A stretch of 64,000 nucleotides of DNA from Mitsuaria sp. 7 (GCF_001653795.1 NZ_CP011514.1:1238163-1302162); one strand, 5' to 3'; shown: positions 44,270 to 54,388, counted from the first letter of the stretch. Made by a program: numbers and translations. The notes: generated from the letters alone by a model not told the origin.

Positions 44270-44704
44270 TCAGACGATCGTCAGCGTGACGTCGATGTTG
44301 CCGCGGGTGGCGTTCGAATACGGGCAGACTTCGTGCGCGTCGGCGACCAGCTTTTCCAGTTCAGCGCGGTCCATGCCCGGCACCGAGATCTTCATGGCCA
44401 CGGCGATGCCGAAGGCGCCCGGCTTGTTGGCGTGAGGGCCGATGCCGACTTCGCTGGTGATCGAGACTTCGGCCGGCAGCGAGACCTTGTTGCGACCCGA
44501 GACGGCCTTCATCGCGCCGATGAAGCAGGCCGAATAACCCGCCGCGAACAGCTGTTCCGGATTGGTGCCGGCACCGCCGCCGCCGCCGAGTTCCTTCGGC
44601 GTGGACAGGTCGACCTTCAGCGCGCCGTCGGACGATTGCGCGGTGCCTTGACGGCCGCCGGTGGCGGTGGCGGTGGCGGTGTAGAGGGCTTTTTCGATGG
44701 CCAT
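44270..44704 (-). CDS. ohr: Organic hydroperoxide resistance protein
   Basis: This 144-aa thiol peroxidase of the Ohr/OsmC family reduces fatty-acid and other organic hydroperoxides. The catalytic Cys60 is in [12 protein letters not shown] and the resolving Cys127 in [20 protein letters not shown] precedes ATG 44704. It follows ohrR on the same strand with a 49-bp gap, so the pair forms an operon. Confidence 0.94.
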   Translation of the reverse strand: MAIEKALYTATATATGGRQGTAQSSDGALKVDLSTPKELGGGGGAGTNPEQLFAAGYSACFIGAMKAVSGRNKVSLPAEVSITSEVGIGPHANKPGAFGIAVAMKISVPGMDRAELEKLVADAHEVCPYSNATRGNIDVTLTIV

Positions 44705-44753
44705 GTGAGGCTCCTTGGTGGTGATGGGTTGGGGTGAACGGAAAACTCGGGGG

Positions 44754-45302
44754 TCAGGTCTCGCCATCCTCGTCGGAGGCGGCGGGATCGCGTGACAGGT
44801 GGGTCAGTACGTTGGCACGCAATTCATGCAGGCGGCTTGTCAGCGACTCCGCTTCGGTCGGACCGCAGGCGCTGGCGCAGGCCAGTTGTTCGGGGATGGC
44901 GACCGCCTGCTCGCGCAGGGCGCGGCCGGCAGGCGTCAGGTGGATCTCGACGCGGCGCTCGTCGGCCAGCGCGCGGCGGCGCTCGATGAGGCCGTTGGAT
45001 TCCAGTCGCTTCAACAGCGGCGTCAGCGTGCCGGAGTCCAGGTTCAGACGTTGCCCCAGATCGGAAACGCTGGGGCCGTCCGTCTCCCACAGCACCAGCA
45101 TCACCAGGTACTGGGGATACGTCAGGCCCAGGGGAGCCAGCAGCGGCTTGTAGAGCTTCGTCATCGCCAGCGAGGTCGAATACAGCGCGAAGCACAGCTG
45201 GACATCGAGCTTCAGCCAGTCCGTGCCTGCGGGCACCGGCTGGGTCTGCCGGTCGACCGTCGTGACGGCAACCGGCGGGTTGAAGGGCTTCGTGTTCGGC
45301 AT
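44754..45302 (-). CDS. ohrR: OhrR, MarR-type peroxide-sensing repressor
   Basis: This 182-aa regulator has the winged-helix MarR fold ([48 protein letters not shown]). The sensing Cys37 is in [11 protein letters not shown], as in Xanthomonas OhrR; Cys142 and Cys146 could resolve it, making a two-Cys type. Oxidation by organic peroxide releases it from DNA. ATG 45302 sits within a base or two of the predicted transcription start, so the message may be leaderless. Confidence 0.92.
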   Translation of the reverse strand: MPNTKPFNPPVAVTTVDRQTQPVPAGTDWLKLDVQLCFALYSTSLAMTKLYKPLLAPLGLTYPQYLVMLVLWETDGPSVSDLGQRLNLDSGTLTPLLKRLESNGLIERRRALADERRVEIHLTPAGRALREQAVAIPEQLACASACGPTEAESLTSRLHELRANVLTHLSRDPAASDEDGET

Positions 45303-45309
45303 GGACTGA

Positions 45310-45340
45310 ACTATAGCGAGCAATTAAATTGCGCGCAATT
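45310..45340 (-). promoter_or_regulatory. ohrR promoter with overlapping palindromic operators
   Basis: The -35 TTGCGC (45338-45333) and -10 TATAGT (45315-45310) are 17 bp apart on the minus strand. Two perfect palindromes overlap them: GCAATTAAATTGC (45320-45332) and AATTGCGCGCAATT (45327-45340). OhrR bound here would block RNA polymerase. Confidence 0.8.
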
Positions 45341-45466
45341 GAAATGGTCTTTGATCGCGGTTGACGGGAACTATCGGCGGACGGCGTCGGAAGTTCCAGA
45401 AAGAACAACGCCCCGAGGACAGGTGTCGCCGGGGCGTTCATGCGGGGAGTGGGAATGACGTCGGAC

Positions 45467-47473
45467 TCAGCCGGTCGCCTGAATCGCGTCTACCTGCTCG
45501 CTGAGCTCAAGCCAACGCAGTTCGGCGACTTCGATCTCGTCGCCGATGGCCTTCAGGCGCTTGCCGGCGTCGGCGATCTGCGCGGGCGTGCGGCCCGCGC
45601 CGGACAACTGGCCTTCAAGCGCGGCGCGCTCTTCCGCCCAGGCCTTCATGCGCGCGTCGATCTGCTCCATCTCCTTGCGCAGCGGACGGGTCTGCTCGGA
45701 CAGCTTCTGCCGGGCCTGGCCGCTGAGCTTGCGGTCGTCGCGCTTGACAGGGGCGGGCGGCGGCGGCGCGACGACCACGGGGGCCGCAGCCACCGGCGCG
45801 GGGGCAGGCGTCGCGCTGCTGGCGCGCGCGCTGCGCAGCGCCTGCTTGGCCTCTTCCTTCGCCAGCTTCGCGGCTTCCTTGGAACGGTCCAGCAACCAGC
45901 GCTGGTAGTCGTCCAGGTCGCCGTCGAAGGGGGCCAGCTTGCCGTCGGCCACCAGCCAGAACTCGTCGCAGACCTCGCGCAGCAGCGCGCGGTCATGGCT
46001 GACGAGCATGACGGTGCCCTCGAACTCGTTGAGCGCCATCGACAGGGCCTCGCGGGTCTGCAGGTCCAGGTGGTTGGTCGGCTCGTCCAGCAGCAGCAGG
46101 TTGGGGCGCTGCCAGACCAGCATCGCCAGCACCAGGCGGGCCTTCTCGCCGCCGGACAGGCTGCCCACTTCCTGGTTGACCATGTCGCCGACGAAGCGGA
46201 ACTGGCCGAGGAAGTCGCGCAGCTCCTGCTCGCGGGCGTTGGGGCTGACCTCCTTGGCCAGCCGGATCATGTGCATCAGCGGGCCCTCGTCGGGCCGCAG
46301 CACGTCCATCTCCTGCTGCGCGAAGTAGCCGATCGACAGGCCCTTGCCTTCGGTGATGGTGCCGCCCATCGCGCGCTGCATGCGCGCCACCGTCTTCACG
46401 AAGGTGGACTTGCCCTGGCCGTTCGCGCCCAGGATGCCGAAGCGCTGGCCGGCCAGCACCGAGCGGTCGATGCCGCGCACGATGACCTTCTCGCTCTCGT
46501 CGGTGTCGTAGCCCACCGAGACCGTGTCGAACATCAGCATCGGATTGGGCAGGTTCAGCGGCTCGCGGAACTCGAAGCTGAAGTCCGACGCCATCATCAC
46601 CGGCGCCAGTCGCTCCATGCGCTCGAGTGCCTTCACGCGGCTCTGCGCCTGCTTGGCCTTGCTGGCCTTGGCCTTGAAGCGGTCGATGAACTTCTGCAGA
46701 TGCGCCATGCGCTCCTGCTGCTTGCTGAAGGCCTGCTGCTGCTGGAGCATGCGCTCGGCGCGCATGGACTCGAAGGCCGTGTAGTTGCCGCCGTAGCGGT
46801 GCAGCTTGGCCTCGTCCAGATGCAGCGTGACCTTGGTGATCGCGTCCAGGAACTCGCGGTCATGGCTGATGATGATCATCGTGCCTTCATAGCGCTGCAG
46901 CCACGCTTCCAGCCAGACCAGGGCGTCCAGGTCCAAGTGGTTGGTGGGCTCGTCCAGCAGCATGAGGTCGGACGGGCACATCAGCGCGCGCGCCAGCTGC
47001 AGACGCATGCGCCAGCCGCCGGAGAAGCTGTTGACCGGCGCATCGACCTGCGCGCCCTTGAAGCCCAGGCCCATCATCAGCGCCTGCGCGCGGGCGGGGG
47101 CGTCGAGGCTGCCCGCGTCCATCAGTTGCGCGTAGGCATCGGCGATGGCGTGGCCGTCGTCGGCCGCCTCGGCCTCGGCCAGCGCCTTGCGCGCGGCCAT
47201 CAGGCGGACGTCGCCCTCCAGCACGAACTCGGTGGCGGGCATCTCGGTCTCGGGCATGTGCTGCGCCACTTCGGCGAGCGCCCAGTGACGCGGGATCTCC
47301 ACGTCGCCCTTGTCGCTGTGCAGGCGATCGGTCAGCAGCGAGAACAGGCTGGACTTGCCCGCGCCGTTGCGGCCCACCAGGCCGACCTTCTCGCCGGGTT
47401 GCAGCACGACGCTCGCGTCATCGAGGACGACCTTGGTGCCGCGGCGCAGCACGACGTTGCGCAGCGTGATCAT
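45467..47473 (-). CDS. ABC-F family ATPase, YheS-like
   Basis: The protein has 668 aa and two ABC domains but no membrane segments. The first domain has GRNGAGKSSLFSLL and SGGWRMRLQLARALMCPSDLMLLDEPTNHLDLD; the second has GANGQGKSTFVKTV and SLSGGEKARLVLAML with LLLDEPTNHLDLQTREAL. A charged interdomain linker and a C-terminal coiled region after a Pro/Ala stretch (about 540-570) are typical. ABC-F proteins act on the ribosome; this subfamily relieves nascent-chain stalls. It overlaps prmB by 4 bp. Confidence 0.9.
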   Translation of the reverse strand: MITLRNVVLRRGTKVVLDDASVVLQPGEKVGLVGRNGAGKSSLFSLLTDRLHSDKGDVEIPRHWALAEVAQHMPETEMPATEFVLEGDVRLMAARKALAEAEAADDGHAIADAYAQLMDAGSLDAPARAQALMMGLGFKGAQVDAPVNSFSGGWRMRLQLARALMCPSDLMLLDEPTNHLDLDALVWLEAWLQRYEGTMIIISHDREFLDAITKVTLHLDEAKLHRYGGNYTAFESMRAERMLQQQQAFSKQQERMAHLQKFIDRFKAKASKAKQAQSRVKALERMERLAPVMMASDFSFEFREPLNLPNPMLMFDTVSVGYDTDESEKVIVRGIDRSVLAGQRFGILGANGQGKSTFVKTVARMQRAMGGTITEGKGLSIGYFAQQEMDVLRPDEGPLMHMIRLAKEVSPNAREQELRDFLGQFRFVGDMVNQEVGSLSGGEKARLVLAMLVWQRPNLLLLDEPTNHLDLQTREALSMALNEFEGTVMLVSHDRALLREVCDEFWLVADGKLAPFDGDLDDYQRWLLDRSKEAAKLAKEEAKQALRSARASSATPAPAPVAAAPVVVAPPPPAPVKRDDRKLSGQARQKLSEQTRPLRKEMEQIDARMKAWAEERAALEGQLSGAGRTPAQIADAGKRLKAIGDEIEVAELRWLELSEQVDAIQATG

Positions 47474-48381
47474 GGGGAAACTCCTTGTGTGTCGCTGGGG
47501 TCGTCATGGCCGAAGCCCGCGGCGACCAGCGCCTCTCGGGTCAGCAGCAAGACCTGGTCCTCGCCGGCGGAGGTCTCCAGCCAGGCGGATTCAAGTCGGG
47601 GGAAAGCGGCTTCGAAGAACTCGCGCTCGTTGCCGATCTCCAGGACCAGCACCGCGTGCGGCGTCATCCGCTCAGGCGCGTCGGAGAGCAGCCTGCGGAT
47701 GAAGTCCATGCCGTCGGCGCCGCCCGCGAGCGCGAGCTCGGGTTCGGCGCGGTACTCGTGCGGCAGCGCCGCCATCGAGGTGCTGTTCACGTACGGCGGA
47801 TTGCACAGGATCAGGTCGTACGGACCTTGCGCCGGCGCGAGGCCGTCACCCTGCAGCAGCCGGATGCGGTCACCCAACTGATGGCGCTCGACGTTGATCG
47901 CCGCGACCGCGAGCGCATCGGCGCTGAGGTCGATCGCGTCGACCGCGACGTCCGGCCAGGCCATGGCGGCCAGCACGGCCAGGCTGCCGTTGCCGGTGCA
48001 CAGGTCCAGCACGCGGGTGGTCTGGTCGGACAGCCACGCGTCGATGGTCGCGTCGGCCAGCAGTTCGGCGATGAAGCTGCGCGGCACGATGGCGCGCTCG
48101 TCGACGTAGAACGGCACGCCCTGCAGCCACGCTTCGCGTGTCAGGTAGGCGGCGGGCTTGCGCGTCGCGATGCGCTCGGCGACGAGCGCCTCGACCTTCG
48201 TCCGGCCCGCGTCGTCGACGGCGTCGGTCTCGTGCGCGTCCAGCGTGTCCAGCGGCAGGTCCAGCGCCCACAGGCTCAGCCAGGCGGCCTCGTCGAAAGC
48301 ATTCGTCGTGCCGTGCCCAAACGAAACGCCCGCCTCACGGAGGCGGGCGGCCTGGGCCTCGATCAATTCCAGCAGCGTCAC
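47470..48381 (-). CDS. prmB: Ribosomal protein uL3 N5-glutamine methyltransferase
   Basis: This 303-aa SAM enzyme methylates a Gln of ribosomal protein L3. The catalytic motif is [12 protein letters not shown]; the SAM site is [16 protein letters not shown]. The upstream helical domain with [15 protein letters not shown] is typical of PrmB/PrmC. Neighbouring dapE overlaps it by 4 bp and the ABC-F gene by 4 bp, so the three genes form one operon. Confidence 0.93.
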   Translation of the reverse strand: MTLLELIEAQAARLREAGVSFGHGTTNAFDEAAWLSLWALDLPLDTLDAHETDAVDDAGRTKVEALVAERIATRKPAAYLTREAWLQGVPFYVDERAIVPRSFIAELLADATIDAWLSDQTTRVLDLCTGNGSLAVLAAMAWPDVAVDAIDLSADALAVAAINVERHQLGDRIRLLQGDGLAPAQGPYDLILCNPPYVNSTSMAALPHEYRAEPELALAGGADGMDFIRRLLSDAPERMTPHAVLVLEIGNEREFFEAAFPRLESAWLETSAGEDQVLLLTREALVAAGFGHDDPSDTQGVSP

Positions 48382-49529
48382 AACAGCAGATTCTCCAGGG
48401 TGCGCCGGTAGATGCGCGTCAGCGGCGCGATCTGGTCCAGCGGCACGTATTCATCGATCTTGTGGATGCTCGCATTGAGCGGTCCGAATTCAACCACCTG
48501 CGGGCAGAGCTTGGCGATGAAGCGGCCATCCGAGGTGCCCCCCGTCGTGGACAACTCGGCGGACACGCCGGTCTCCGCCTCGATGGCCGCGCTGATCGCA
48601 GCCGACAGCTCGCCCACCGGTGTCAGGAAGGGCTCGCCGGACAGCGTCCAGTCCAGCGTGTACTCGAGGCCGTGGCGGCCCAGCAGCGCATGCACACGCT
48701 GACGAAGCGAACCGGGCGTCGATTCGGTGGAAAAGCGGAAGTTGAAGTCCACCACCATCTCGCCGGGGATCACGTTGCCGGCACCGGTGCCGGCGGCGAT
48801 GTTGGAGATCTGGAAGGTGGTCGGCGGGAAGTAGCGGTTGCCATTATCCCATTCGCTGACGGCCAGCTCGGCCAACGCCGGCGCGGCCTGGTGGACCGGG
48901 TTGCGCGCCAGCTGCGGATAGGCGACATGGCCCTGCACGCCGATCACGCGCAGCTTGCCGGAGAGCGAGCCGCGGCGCCCGTTCTTGACGGTGTCGCCGA
49001 GGCGTTCGACCGAGGTCGGCTCGCCGACGATGCAGTAGTCGAGCCGCTCGCCGCGGTCGCGCAGTCGCTCGACGCAGACGACGGTGCCGTCACGCGCCGG
49101 ACCTTCCTCGTCGCTGGTCAGCAGGAAGGCGACACTGCCGCGATGGTCAGGGTGCATCGCCGCGAAGTCTTCGGCGGCGACGACCATGGCCGCCAGCGAA
49201 GTCTTCATGTCCGCCACGCCGCGTCCGTACAGGCGGTCGCCGCGCACGGTGGGGACGAAGGGATCGCTGGTCCACTTCGAGAGATCGCCGGTGGGCACGA
49301 CGTCGGTATGGCCGGCGAAGACCAGCAGCGGACCGTCGGCCGACTGGCCGCGGCGCACGGCCCACAGGTTGCTGACGTGGAAGTCGTCCGGCCCGCTGTC
49401 CATGCGTTCGAGCGTGAAGCCCGCGCCGGCCAGCCGCGAGCCGATCAGTTCCAGGCAACCGGCGTCGGCCGGCGTCACCGAGGGGCGGGCGATCAGCTGC
49501 TCCAGCAGCGCGAGGGTCAGGTCGTCCAT
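48378..49529 (-). CDS. dapE: Succinyl-diaminopimelate desuccinylase
   Basis: This 383-aa zinc peptidase-like enzyme removes succinate to give LL-diaminopimelate in lysine and peptidoglycan synthesis. Metal-site motifs are [26 protein letters not shown] and [22 protein letters not shown] is near the C-terminus. Length is standard. It is on the same strand as dapC and dapD but separated from dapD by pilU. Confidence 0.95.
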   Translation of the reverse strand: MDDLTLALLEQLIARPSVTPADAGCLELIGSRLAGAGFTLERMDSGPDDFHVSNLWAVRRGQSADGPLLVFAGHTDVVPTGDLSKWTSDPFVPTVRGDRLYGRGVADMKTSLAAMVVAAEDFAAMHPDHRGSVAFLLTSDEEGPARDGTVVCVERLRDRGERLDYCIVGEPTSVERLGDTVKNGRRGSLSGKLRVIGVQGHVAYPQLARNPVHQAAPALAELAVSEWDNGNRYFPPTTFQISNIAAGTGAGNVIPGEMVVDFNFRFSTESTPGSLRQRVHALLGRHGLEYTLDWTLSGEPFLTPVGELSAAISAAIEAETGVSAELSTTGGTSDGRFIAKLCPQVVEFGPLNASIHKIDEYVPLDQIAPLTRIYRRTLENLLL

Positions 49530-49577
49530 CGGTGGTCGGTCGTCGGGATCGTCGCTGCCTTCAGGGCCTCGCAGGCC

Positions 49578-50744
49578 TCAGCCCGGCTGCACGTCCAGCG
49601 TGATGGAGGTGAAGTTGGCGGTGTCCTCGGCCGGCTCTTCCTTTTTGGTCGCGCCGGGGCCGCCGGGCTTGACGCCGGGACCGTCGTTCTGCAGGCGCCA
49701 GAGCAGGTTGGTCGGCGAGTCGGCGAAGGCCAGGCCTTCCTCGCGCGTGATCGTGCCGTCGGTGATGAGGCGGGCGAAGTGTTCCTCGAAGCTCTGCGAG
49801 CCCTCGGCCATCGACTTCTCCATCGCCTCCTTCACGCCGGCGAAGTCGCCTTGCTCGATCAGCTCGGCCACCAGCTTGGTGTTCAGCAGGATTTCCGTGA
49901 CCGGGACACGGCCGCCCGCGGCGGCGCGCACCAGGCGCTGCGAGACCACCGCCTTCAGGCCGGCGCCCAGGTCGTTCAGCATCGCCGGGCGCGATTCCGG
50001 CGTGTAGAAGGACATGATCCGGTTGAGCGCGTGGTAGCTGTTGTTGCCGTGCAGCGTGGCGACGACCAGGTGACCCGACAGCGCGTACGAGATCGCCGCG
50101 GTCATGGTCTCGCGATCGCGGATCTCGCCGATCAGGATGCAGTCCGGCGCCTGGCGCAGCGCGTTCTTCAGCGCGATCTGCAGCGACGCCGTGTCGCGGC
50201 CCACCTCGCGCTGGTTGACCAGCGAGCGCTTGTTGGTGAACAGGTATTCCAGCGGGTCCTCGATGGTGAGGATGTGGCCGGTCATCGTCTGGTTGCGGTG
50301 CTCCAGCATGGACGCGAGCGTGGTGCTCTTGCCGGTGCCGGTCGCGCCGACCATCAGGATCAGGCCGCGCTTCTCGGTGATCAGCTTGGCCAGGATGGGC
50401 GGCAGGCCCAGGCTGTCCAGCGTCGGGATGACGTGCGGGATGTGCCGGAACACGGCCGCGATCGAGCCGCGCTGGCGGAAGCCCGACAACCGGAAGCTGC
50501 CGACCTTGGGGATGGAGACGGCGAGGTTCAGTTCGCCGTTGGCATCGAGCTCGGCCAGATGCTGCGGATCGATGACCTCGGAGATCAGCGCGCGCGGCTG
50601 GGCCGGGGTCAGGAGTTGATCCGACAGCTGCAGCATCTGTCCGTTGATCCGGATCAGCACCGGCATGTTGGCCGACAGGTAGGTGTCGGATGCGCCCTTT
50701 TCGGCCATCAGGCGCAGGATGCGCTCCATGTTTCCCGTGCTCAT
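49578..50744 (-). CDS. pilU: Type IV pilus retraction ATPase, PilT/PilU family
   Basis: This 388-aa hexameric ATPase powers pilus retraction. Walker A is VGATGTGKSTTLASML; the Asp box is ILTIEDPLEYLF, Walker B is ILIGEIRDRETM and the His box is GHLVVATLHGNNSYH. PilU rather than PilT is suggested by the extended C-terminus (EGSQSFEEHFARLITDGTITREEGLAFADSPTNLLWRLQN) and by family patterns. ATG 50744 has AAGGG upstream. It sits between dapD and dapE, an arrangement found in Burkholderiales. Confidence 0.88.
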   Translation of the reverse strand: MSTGNMERILRLMAEKGASDTYLSANMPVLIRINGQMLQLSDQLLTPAQPRALISEVIDPQHLAELDANGELNLAVSIPKVGSFRLSGFRQRGSIAAVFRHIPHVIPTLDSLGLPPILAKLITEKRGLILMVGATGTGKSTTLASMLEHRNQTMTGHILTIEDPLEYLFTNKRSLVNQREVGRDTASLQIALKNALRQAPDCILIGEIRDRETMTAAISYALSGHLVVATLHGNNSYHALNRIMSFYTPESRPAMLNDLGAGLKAVVSQRLVRAAAGGRVPVTEILLNTKLVAELIEQGDFAGVKEAMEKSMAEGSQSFEEHFARLITDGTITREEGLAFADSPTNLLWRLQNDGPGVKPGGPGATKKEEPAEDTANFTSITLDVQPG

Positions 50745-50804
50745 CTCCATCCCTTCTTGCCGACAACCCTGTCCGGCATCCTAAGCGTTGTATTCACCAA
50801 GCGG

Positions 50805-50886
50805 AGCCCTGAGTCCGGCTTCGCCGGACACATGGGCTCGCCCCCTCCTGAGGGGGCCGGCGTCAGCCGGTAGGGGGTGGGCCCAA
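50805..50886. repeat. GC-rich intergenic hairpin repeats
   Basis: In the 142-bp gap between pilU and dapD, three short inverted repeats follow each other: CCGGCTTCGCCGG, GCCCCCTCCTGAGGGGGC and CCGGCGTCAGCCGG, then GGGGGTGGGCCC. Segments like this recur between genes in Burkholderiales genomes and probably act as terminator or mRNA-stability elements; the wider recurrence is from general knowledge. Confidence 0.5.
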
Positions 50887-51705
50887 TTACGCGCGCAGCA
50901 GTTCGTTGATGGACGTCTTCGCGCGGGTGCCGGCGTCGACCTTCTTGACGATGATGGCGGCGTACAGGCTGTACTTGTCGTTCTTCGGCAGGCTGCCGCT
51001 GATCACGACGGAGCCCGCCGGCACGCGGCCGTAGGAGACGGTGTCCGTCTCGCGGTCGTAGATCGGGGTGCTCTGGCCGATGTAGACGCCCATCGAGATG
51101 ACCGAGTTCTCCTCGACGATCACGCCCTCGACGATCTCGGAACGGGCGCCGATGAAGCAGTTGTCCTCGATGATGGTCGGGTTGGCCTGCAGCGGTTCCA
51201 GCACGCCGCCGATGCCGACGCCGCCGGACAGGTGGACGTTCCTGCCGATCTGCGCGCAGGAGCCGACGGTGGCCCAGGTGTCGACCATCGTGCCTTCGTC
51301 GACGTAGGCGCCGATGTTGACGTACGACGGCATCAGCACGACGTTCTTCGCCATGAAGCTGCCGCGGCGCGCGACGGCCGGGGGCACGACGCGCACGCCG
51401 GCGGCGCGCAGCTGTTCGTCGGACTGGCCGCCGAACTTGGTCGGGACCTTGTCGAAGAAGGTCATGTCGCCGGCGCCCATCTGGCGGTTGTCGTTCAGGC
51501 GGAAGGACAGCAGCACGGCCTTCTTGACCCACTGGTGCACGGTCCACTCACCGACGGCCTTGCGCTCGGCCACGCGCAGCGTGCCGGCGTCCAGTCCGGC
51601 AATCACTTCGTCCACCGCGGCCCGCACTTCGGGGCTGTTGGCGGAGGTCAGGTTGGCGCGGCCTTCCCAGGCGAGGTCGATGATGGATTGCAGGTCTTGC
51701 GTCAT
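50887..51705 (-). CDS. dapD: Tetrahydrodipicolinate N-succinyltransferase
   Basis: The enzyme has 272 aa and a left-handed beta-helix of hexapeptide repeats ([45 protein letters not shown]). It adds succinyl from succinyl-CoA to tetrahydrodipicolinate. The N-terminal helical domain and the C-terminal strand ([41 protein letters not shown]) are intact. dapC lies 117 bp upstream on the same strand. Confidence 0.95.
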   Translation of the reverse strand: MTQDLQSIIDLAWEGRANLTSANSPEVRAAVDEVIAGLDAGTLRVAERKAVGEWTVHQWVKKAVLLSFRLNDNRQMGAGDMTFFDKVPTKFGGQSDEQLRAAGVRVVPPAVARRGSFMAKNVVLMPSYVNIGAYVDEGTMVDTWATVGSCAQIGRNVHLSGGVGIGGVLEPLQANPTIIEDNCFIGARSEIVEGVIVEENSVISMGVYIGQSTPIYDRETDTVSYGRVPAGSVVISGSLPKNDKYSLYAAIIVKKVDAGTRAKTSINELLRA

Positions 51706-51822
51706 GGTGCGGAGGGGTTCGGGGAAAGAGGGTGGATTCGGGGCGAATGCGGGGTGGATGCGTGAGGCGTATTCGCGAAGCGGATCGTGGGGCGGACGGT
51801 GGGGCGGACCGGCGGGGCCGGA

Positions 51823-53085
51823 TCAGGCGGACGTCTTGAGTGGCTTCACGAAGGAGACGATGCGATGGGCGGCTTCCAGGCATTCGGCCTGTTCGGCCAC
51901 CAGCGCCAGGCGGATGCGGCCGGCGCCGGGGTTGATCCCATGGGCGTCGCGGGCCAGCAGGCTGCCGGGCAGAACGCCGACATTGTATTGAGCGAGCAGC
52001 CCCTGGGCGAAGCCAATATCGTTACCGTCTGGCACGGCCGCCCACAGGTAGAAACCCGCGTCGGGCAGGGCGACGTCCAGCACCTCGGCCAGCAGCGGCG
52101 TGACGGTGGCGAACTTGGCGCGGTACTGCGCGCGGTTGGCGACGACGTGGTCCTCGTCGTTCCAGGCGGCGATGCTGGCGGCCTGGATCATCGGGTTCAT
52201 CGCCGAGCCGTGATAGGTCCGGTACAGCAGGAAGCGCTTGATCCACGCGGCGTCGCCGGCGACGAAGCCCGAGCGCATGCCGGGCACGTTGGAGCGCTTG
52301 GACAGGCTGGTGAACGCGATCAGGTTGCGGAAGTCCGGACGACCCAGTTGCGCGGCGGCCTGCAGGCCCGACAGCGGGGCGGCGTCGGGGCCGTCGCGGA
52401 AGTAGATCTCGGAGTAGCACTCGTCGGAGGCGATCACGAAGCCGTAGCGGTCGCTGAGCTCGAACAGCGTCTGCCATTCGGACAGCGGCATGACGGCGCC
52501 GGTCGGATTGCCGGGCGAGCAGACGTACAGCAGTTGCGTGCGCGACCAGGTCGCCTCGTCGATCTGCGACCAGTCGGGGGCGAAGTTGCGCGCCGGGTCG
52601 GAGTTGGCGAAGGCGGGCGTCGCGCCGGCCAGCAGCGCGGCGCCTTCGTAGATCTGATAGAACGGATTGGGGCAGACCACGGTCGCGCCGGGGCGGGACG
52701 GATCGATCACCACCTGCGCGAGGGCGAACAGCGCCTCCCGCGACCCGTTGACGGGCAGGATCTGTGTGGCCGGGTCGAGGCTCAGTGCATAACGCCGCTG
52801 CAGCCAGCCGGCGATGGCCTCGCGCAGCGGCAGTTGACCGGCAGTCGCCGGATAGCCGGACAGCCCCTTGAGGTTGGCCATCAGCGCGTCTTCGACCAGC
52901 TTCGGTGCCGGGTGCTTCGGCTCCCCGATGCCGAGCGAGATCGGACGGTAGTCGGGGTTGGGAACGATGCCCTTTGTCAGGGCGCTCAGCCGCTCGAACG
53001 GGTAGGGGTTCAGCAGGGCCAGGCGGGGATTGACCGGTGGATGGACCGGCGGTTGGACCGGCTGCGAAGCAGGGGTGGAGCTCAT
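51823..53085 (-). CDS. dapC: Succinyldiaminopimelate transaminase
   Basis: This 420-aa class I PLP aminotransferase acts after DapD. The PLP lysine is in FTSLSKRSNVPGMRSGFVAG; the cofactor motif is VVCPNPFYQIYEGAALLAGA and YVCSPGNPTGAVM. The first 20 residues are Pro/Gln/Val repeats (PVQPPVHPPVNP) from a short DNA repeat. ATG 53085 is taken; ATG 53097 in frame is an alternative. Downstream are dapD, pilU and dapE. Confidence 0.93.
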   Translation of the reverse strand: MSSTPASQPVQPPVHPPVNPRLALLNPYPFERLSALTKGIVPNPDYRPISLGIGEPKHPAPKLVEDALMANLKGLSGYPATAGQLPLREAIAGWLQRRYALSLDPATQILPVNGSREALFALAQVVIDPSRPGATVVCPNPFYQIYEGAALLAGATPAFANSDPARNFAPDWSQIDEATWSRTQLLYVCSPGNPTGAVMPLSEWQTLFELSDRYGFVIASDECYSEIYFRDGPDAAPLSGLQAAAQLGRPDFRNLIAFTSLSKRSNVPGMRSGFVAGDAAWIKRFLLYRTYHGSAMNPMIQAASIAAWNDEDHVVANRAQYRAKFATVTPLLAEVLDVALPDAGFYLWAAVPDGNDIGFAQGLLAQYNVGVLPGSLLARDAHGINPGAGRIRLALVAEQAECLEAAHRIVSFVKPLKTSA

Positions 53086-53150
53086 GCGCGGAATCATAGG
53101 GCGACGGGACGCCGCCCCTGGTACTTACGTTGACAACGCAGACTTGCCGA

Positions 53151-53576
53151 TCAGAGTGAACCGCGGCATCCGGGCGCGCCACAGCGGCACGTCAGGCGAC
53201 CCTCGTGATGCGTGAGGCCGTAGTCGACGGTGATCTCGTCGCCGGCCTGCAGATCGCGCAGCGCGAAGAAGCTGATCTCGCCGTCCTCGACCTGGATGCG
53301 GGCGTTGGGCGAGCAGCTGTGGTTGGTGAAGCGCATCGCATCCTGCGAGCGGCTCGCGTCGATCGCCCGCGCCGGCGACAGCTCGACCAGCATCAGCCGC
53401 TGGCTCTCCTGCGCGCGGCGCCGCGCCTCGGCGACGGTGATCGATTCGCCGGTCAGCAGGCCCAGCCGCGTGAAGGCGGGGACGGCCTCGGCCGCGAACA
53501 CGCCGTAGCCGTCGATGCGGCTGCGCTTGAGCGCGACCGCGACGAACTGCGTGTCCGGGTCATAGGCGAGGGCCAT
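53151..53576 (-). CDS. SET-domain protein
   Basis: This 141-aa protein is a minimal SET domain. AAEAVPAFTRLGLLTGE is at the front, AMRFTNHSCSPNARI is the NHS motif, and GDEITVDYGLTHHEG precedes a post-SET Cys cluster CRCGAPGCRG that may bind zinc. Bacterial SET proteins can methylate protein lysines, but the target here is unknown. It lies 66 bp upstream of dapC and 24 bp downstream of queF on the same strand. Confidence 0.88.
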   Translation of the reverse strand: MALAYDPDTQFVAVALKRSRIDGYGVFAAEAVPAFTRLGLLTGESITVAEARRRAQESQRLMLVELSPARAIDASRSQDAMRFTNHSCSPNARIQVEDGEISFFALRDLQAGDEITVDYGLTHHEGRLTCRCGAPGCRGSL

Positions 53577-53599
53577 CCTGTGATGCCAGGCTCAGCCGC

Positions 53600-54208
53600 T
53601 CAGCGCAGCAGGCCGGTCTCGAAGCCGTGCGCCGGCAGGTCCACCGCGGGCAGCGGCTTCCAGCCCTTCTTGCGGTGCTCGGTGACGACGTTCGTGTAGA
53701 TGCCGCCGCGCACGTACCACTTCGCGGTGATGCGGATGAAGCGCGGGTTCGTGACCTTCACGATGTCCTCAAGGATGGTGTTGGTCACCTTCTCGTGGAA
53801 CGCGCCCTCGTCGCGGTAGCTCCAGAAGTACATCTTCAGGCTCTTGAGCTCGACGCAGTACTGGTCCGCGATCATGTCGATCGTGAAGTGCGCGAAGTCC
53901 GGCTGGCCCGTCAGCGGGCAATGGCAGGTGAACTCGGGGATCTGGAACTGGATGACGTAGTCGCGTTCCGGCGCCGGGTTGGGGAAGACGTGGATCTCCT
54001 TGCTCGGGCGGCTCGGCGGATTGGGCGGCATGTCGCGCATCTTGGGCGGCACGGCGGTGTCCGGCTTGACGTTCTTCGCCGCCTTGATCGGCTCGACGAA
54101 CTTCAGCGCCTTGGAGGCCTTGGGCGCCTTGGCGGCCTTGGCGTCGCTGGCTTTGGAAGGGGAAACGGCGGCCGGCGCGGCCGGCTTGGCGGAGGGGTTC
54201 TTGGCCAT
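53600..54208 (-). CDS. queF: NADPH-dependent preQ0 reductase with N-terminal extension
   Basis: The enzyme reduces 7-cyano-7-deazaguanine to preQ1 for queuosine. The 202-aa frame has a type-I QueF body with [16 protein letters not shown] (nucleophile is the second Cys, by homology to B. subtilis Cys55) and [24 protein letters not shown]. Typical members are about 145 aa; here the first ~58 residues are a Lys/Ala-rich disordered tail ([19 protein letters not shown]). Neither ATG 54208 nor the internal ATG 54031 has a good ribosome site, so the start is uncertain. Confidence 0.88.
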   Translation of the reverse strand: MAKNPSAKPAAPAAVSPSKASDAKAAKAPKASKALKFVEPIKAAKNVKPDTAVPPKMRDMPPNPPSRPSKEIHVFPNPAPERDYVIQFQIPEFTCHCPLTGQPDFAHFTIDMIADQYCVELKSLKMYFWSYRDEGAFHEKVTNTILEDIVKVTNPRFIRITAKWYVRGGIYTNVVTEHRKKGWKPLPAVDLPAHGFETGLLR

Positions 54209-54388
54209 GGGCGGGGGATGAATGCGGGTGGCGGCCGGGTCGCTGCTTCAGAGGGCGGCGGCGGCCGGAATGCGAAGGGCGCGATGGTATCATCCGCCGC
54301 GAATCGAGCGCCCCGTGAAGGGGCGTTTCCACAATCAAATCAAAGGCTTAGATCACGTGAGGGCCACAGGGTCCGGTGATCCCACCCG

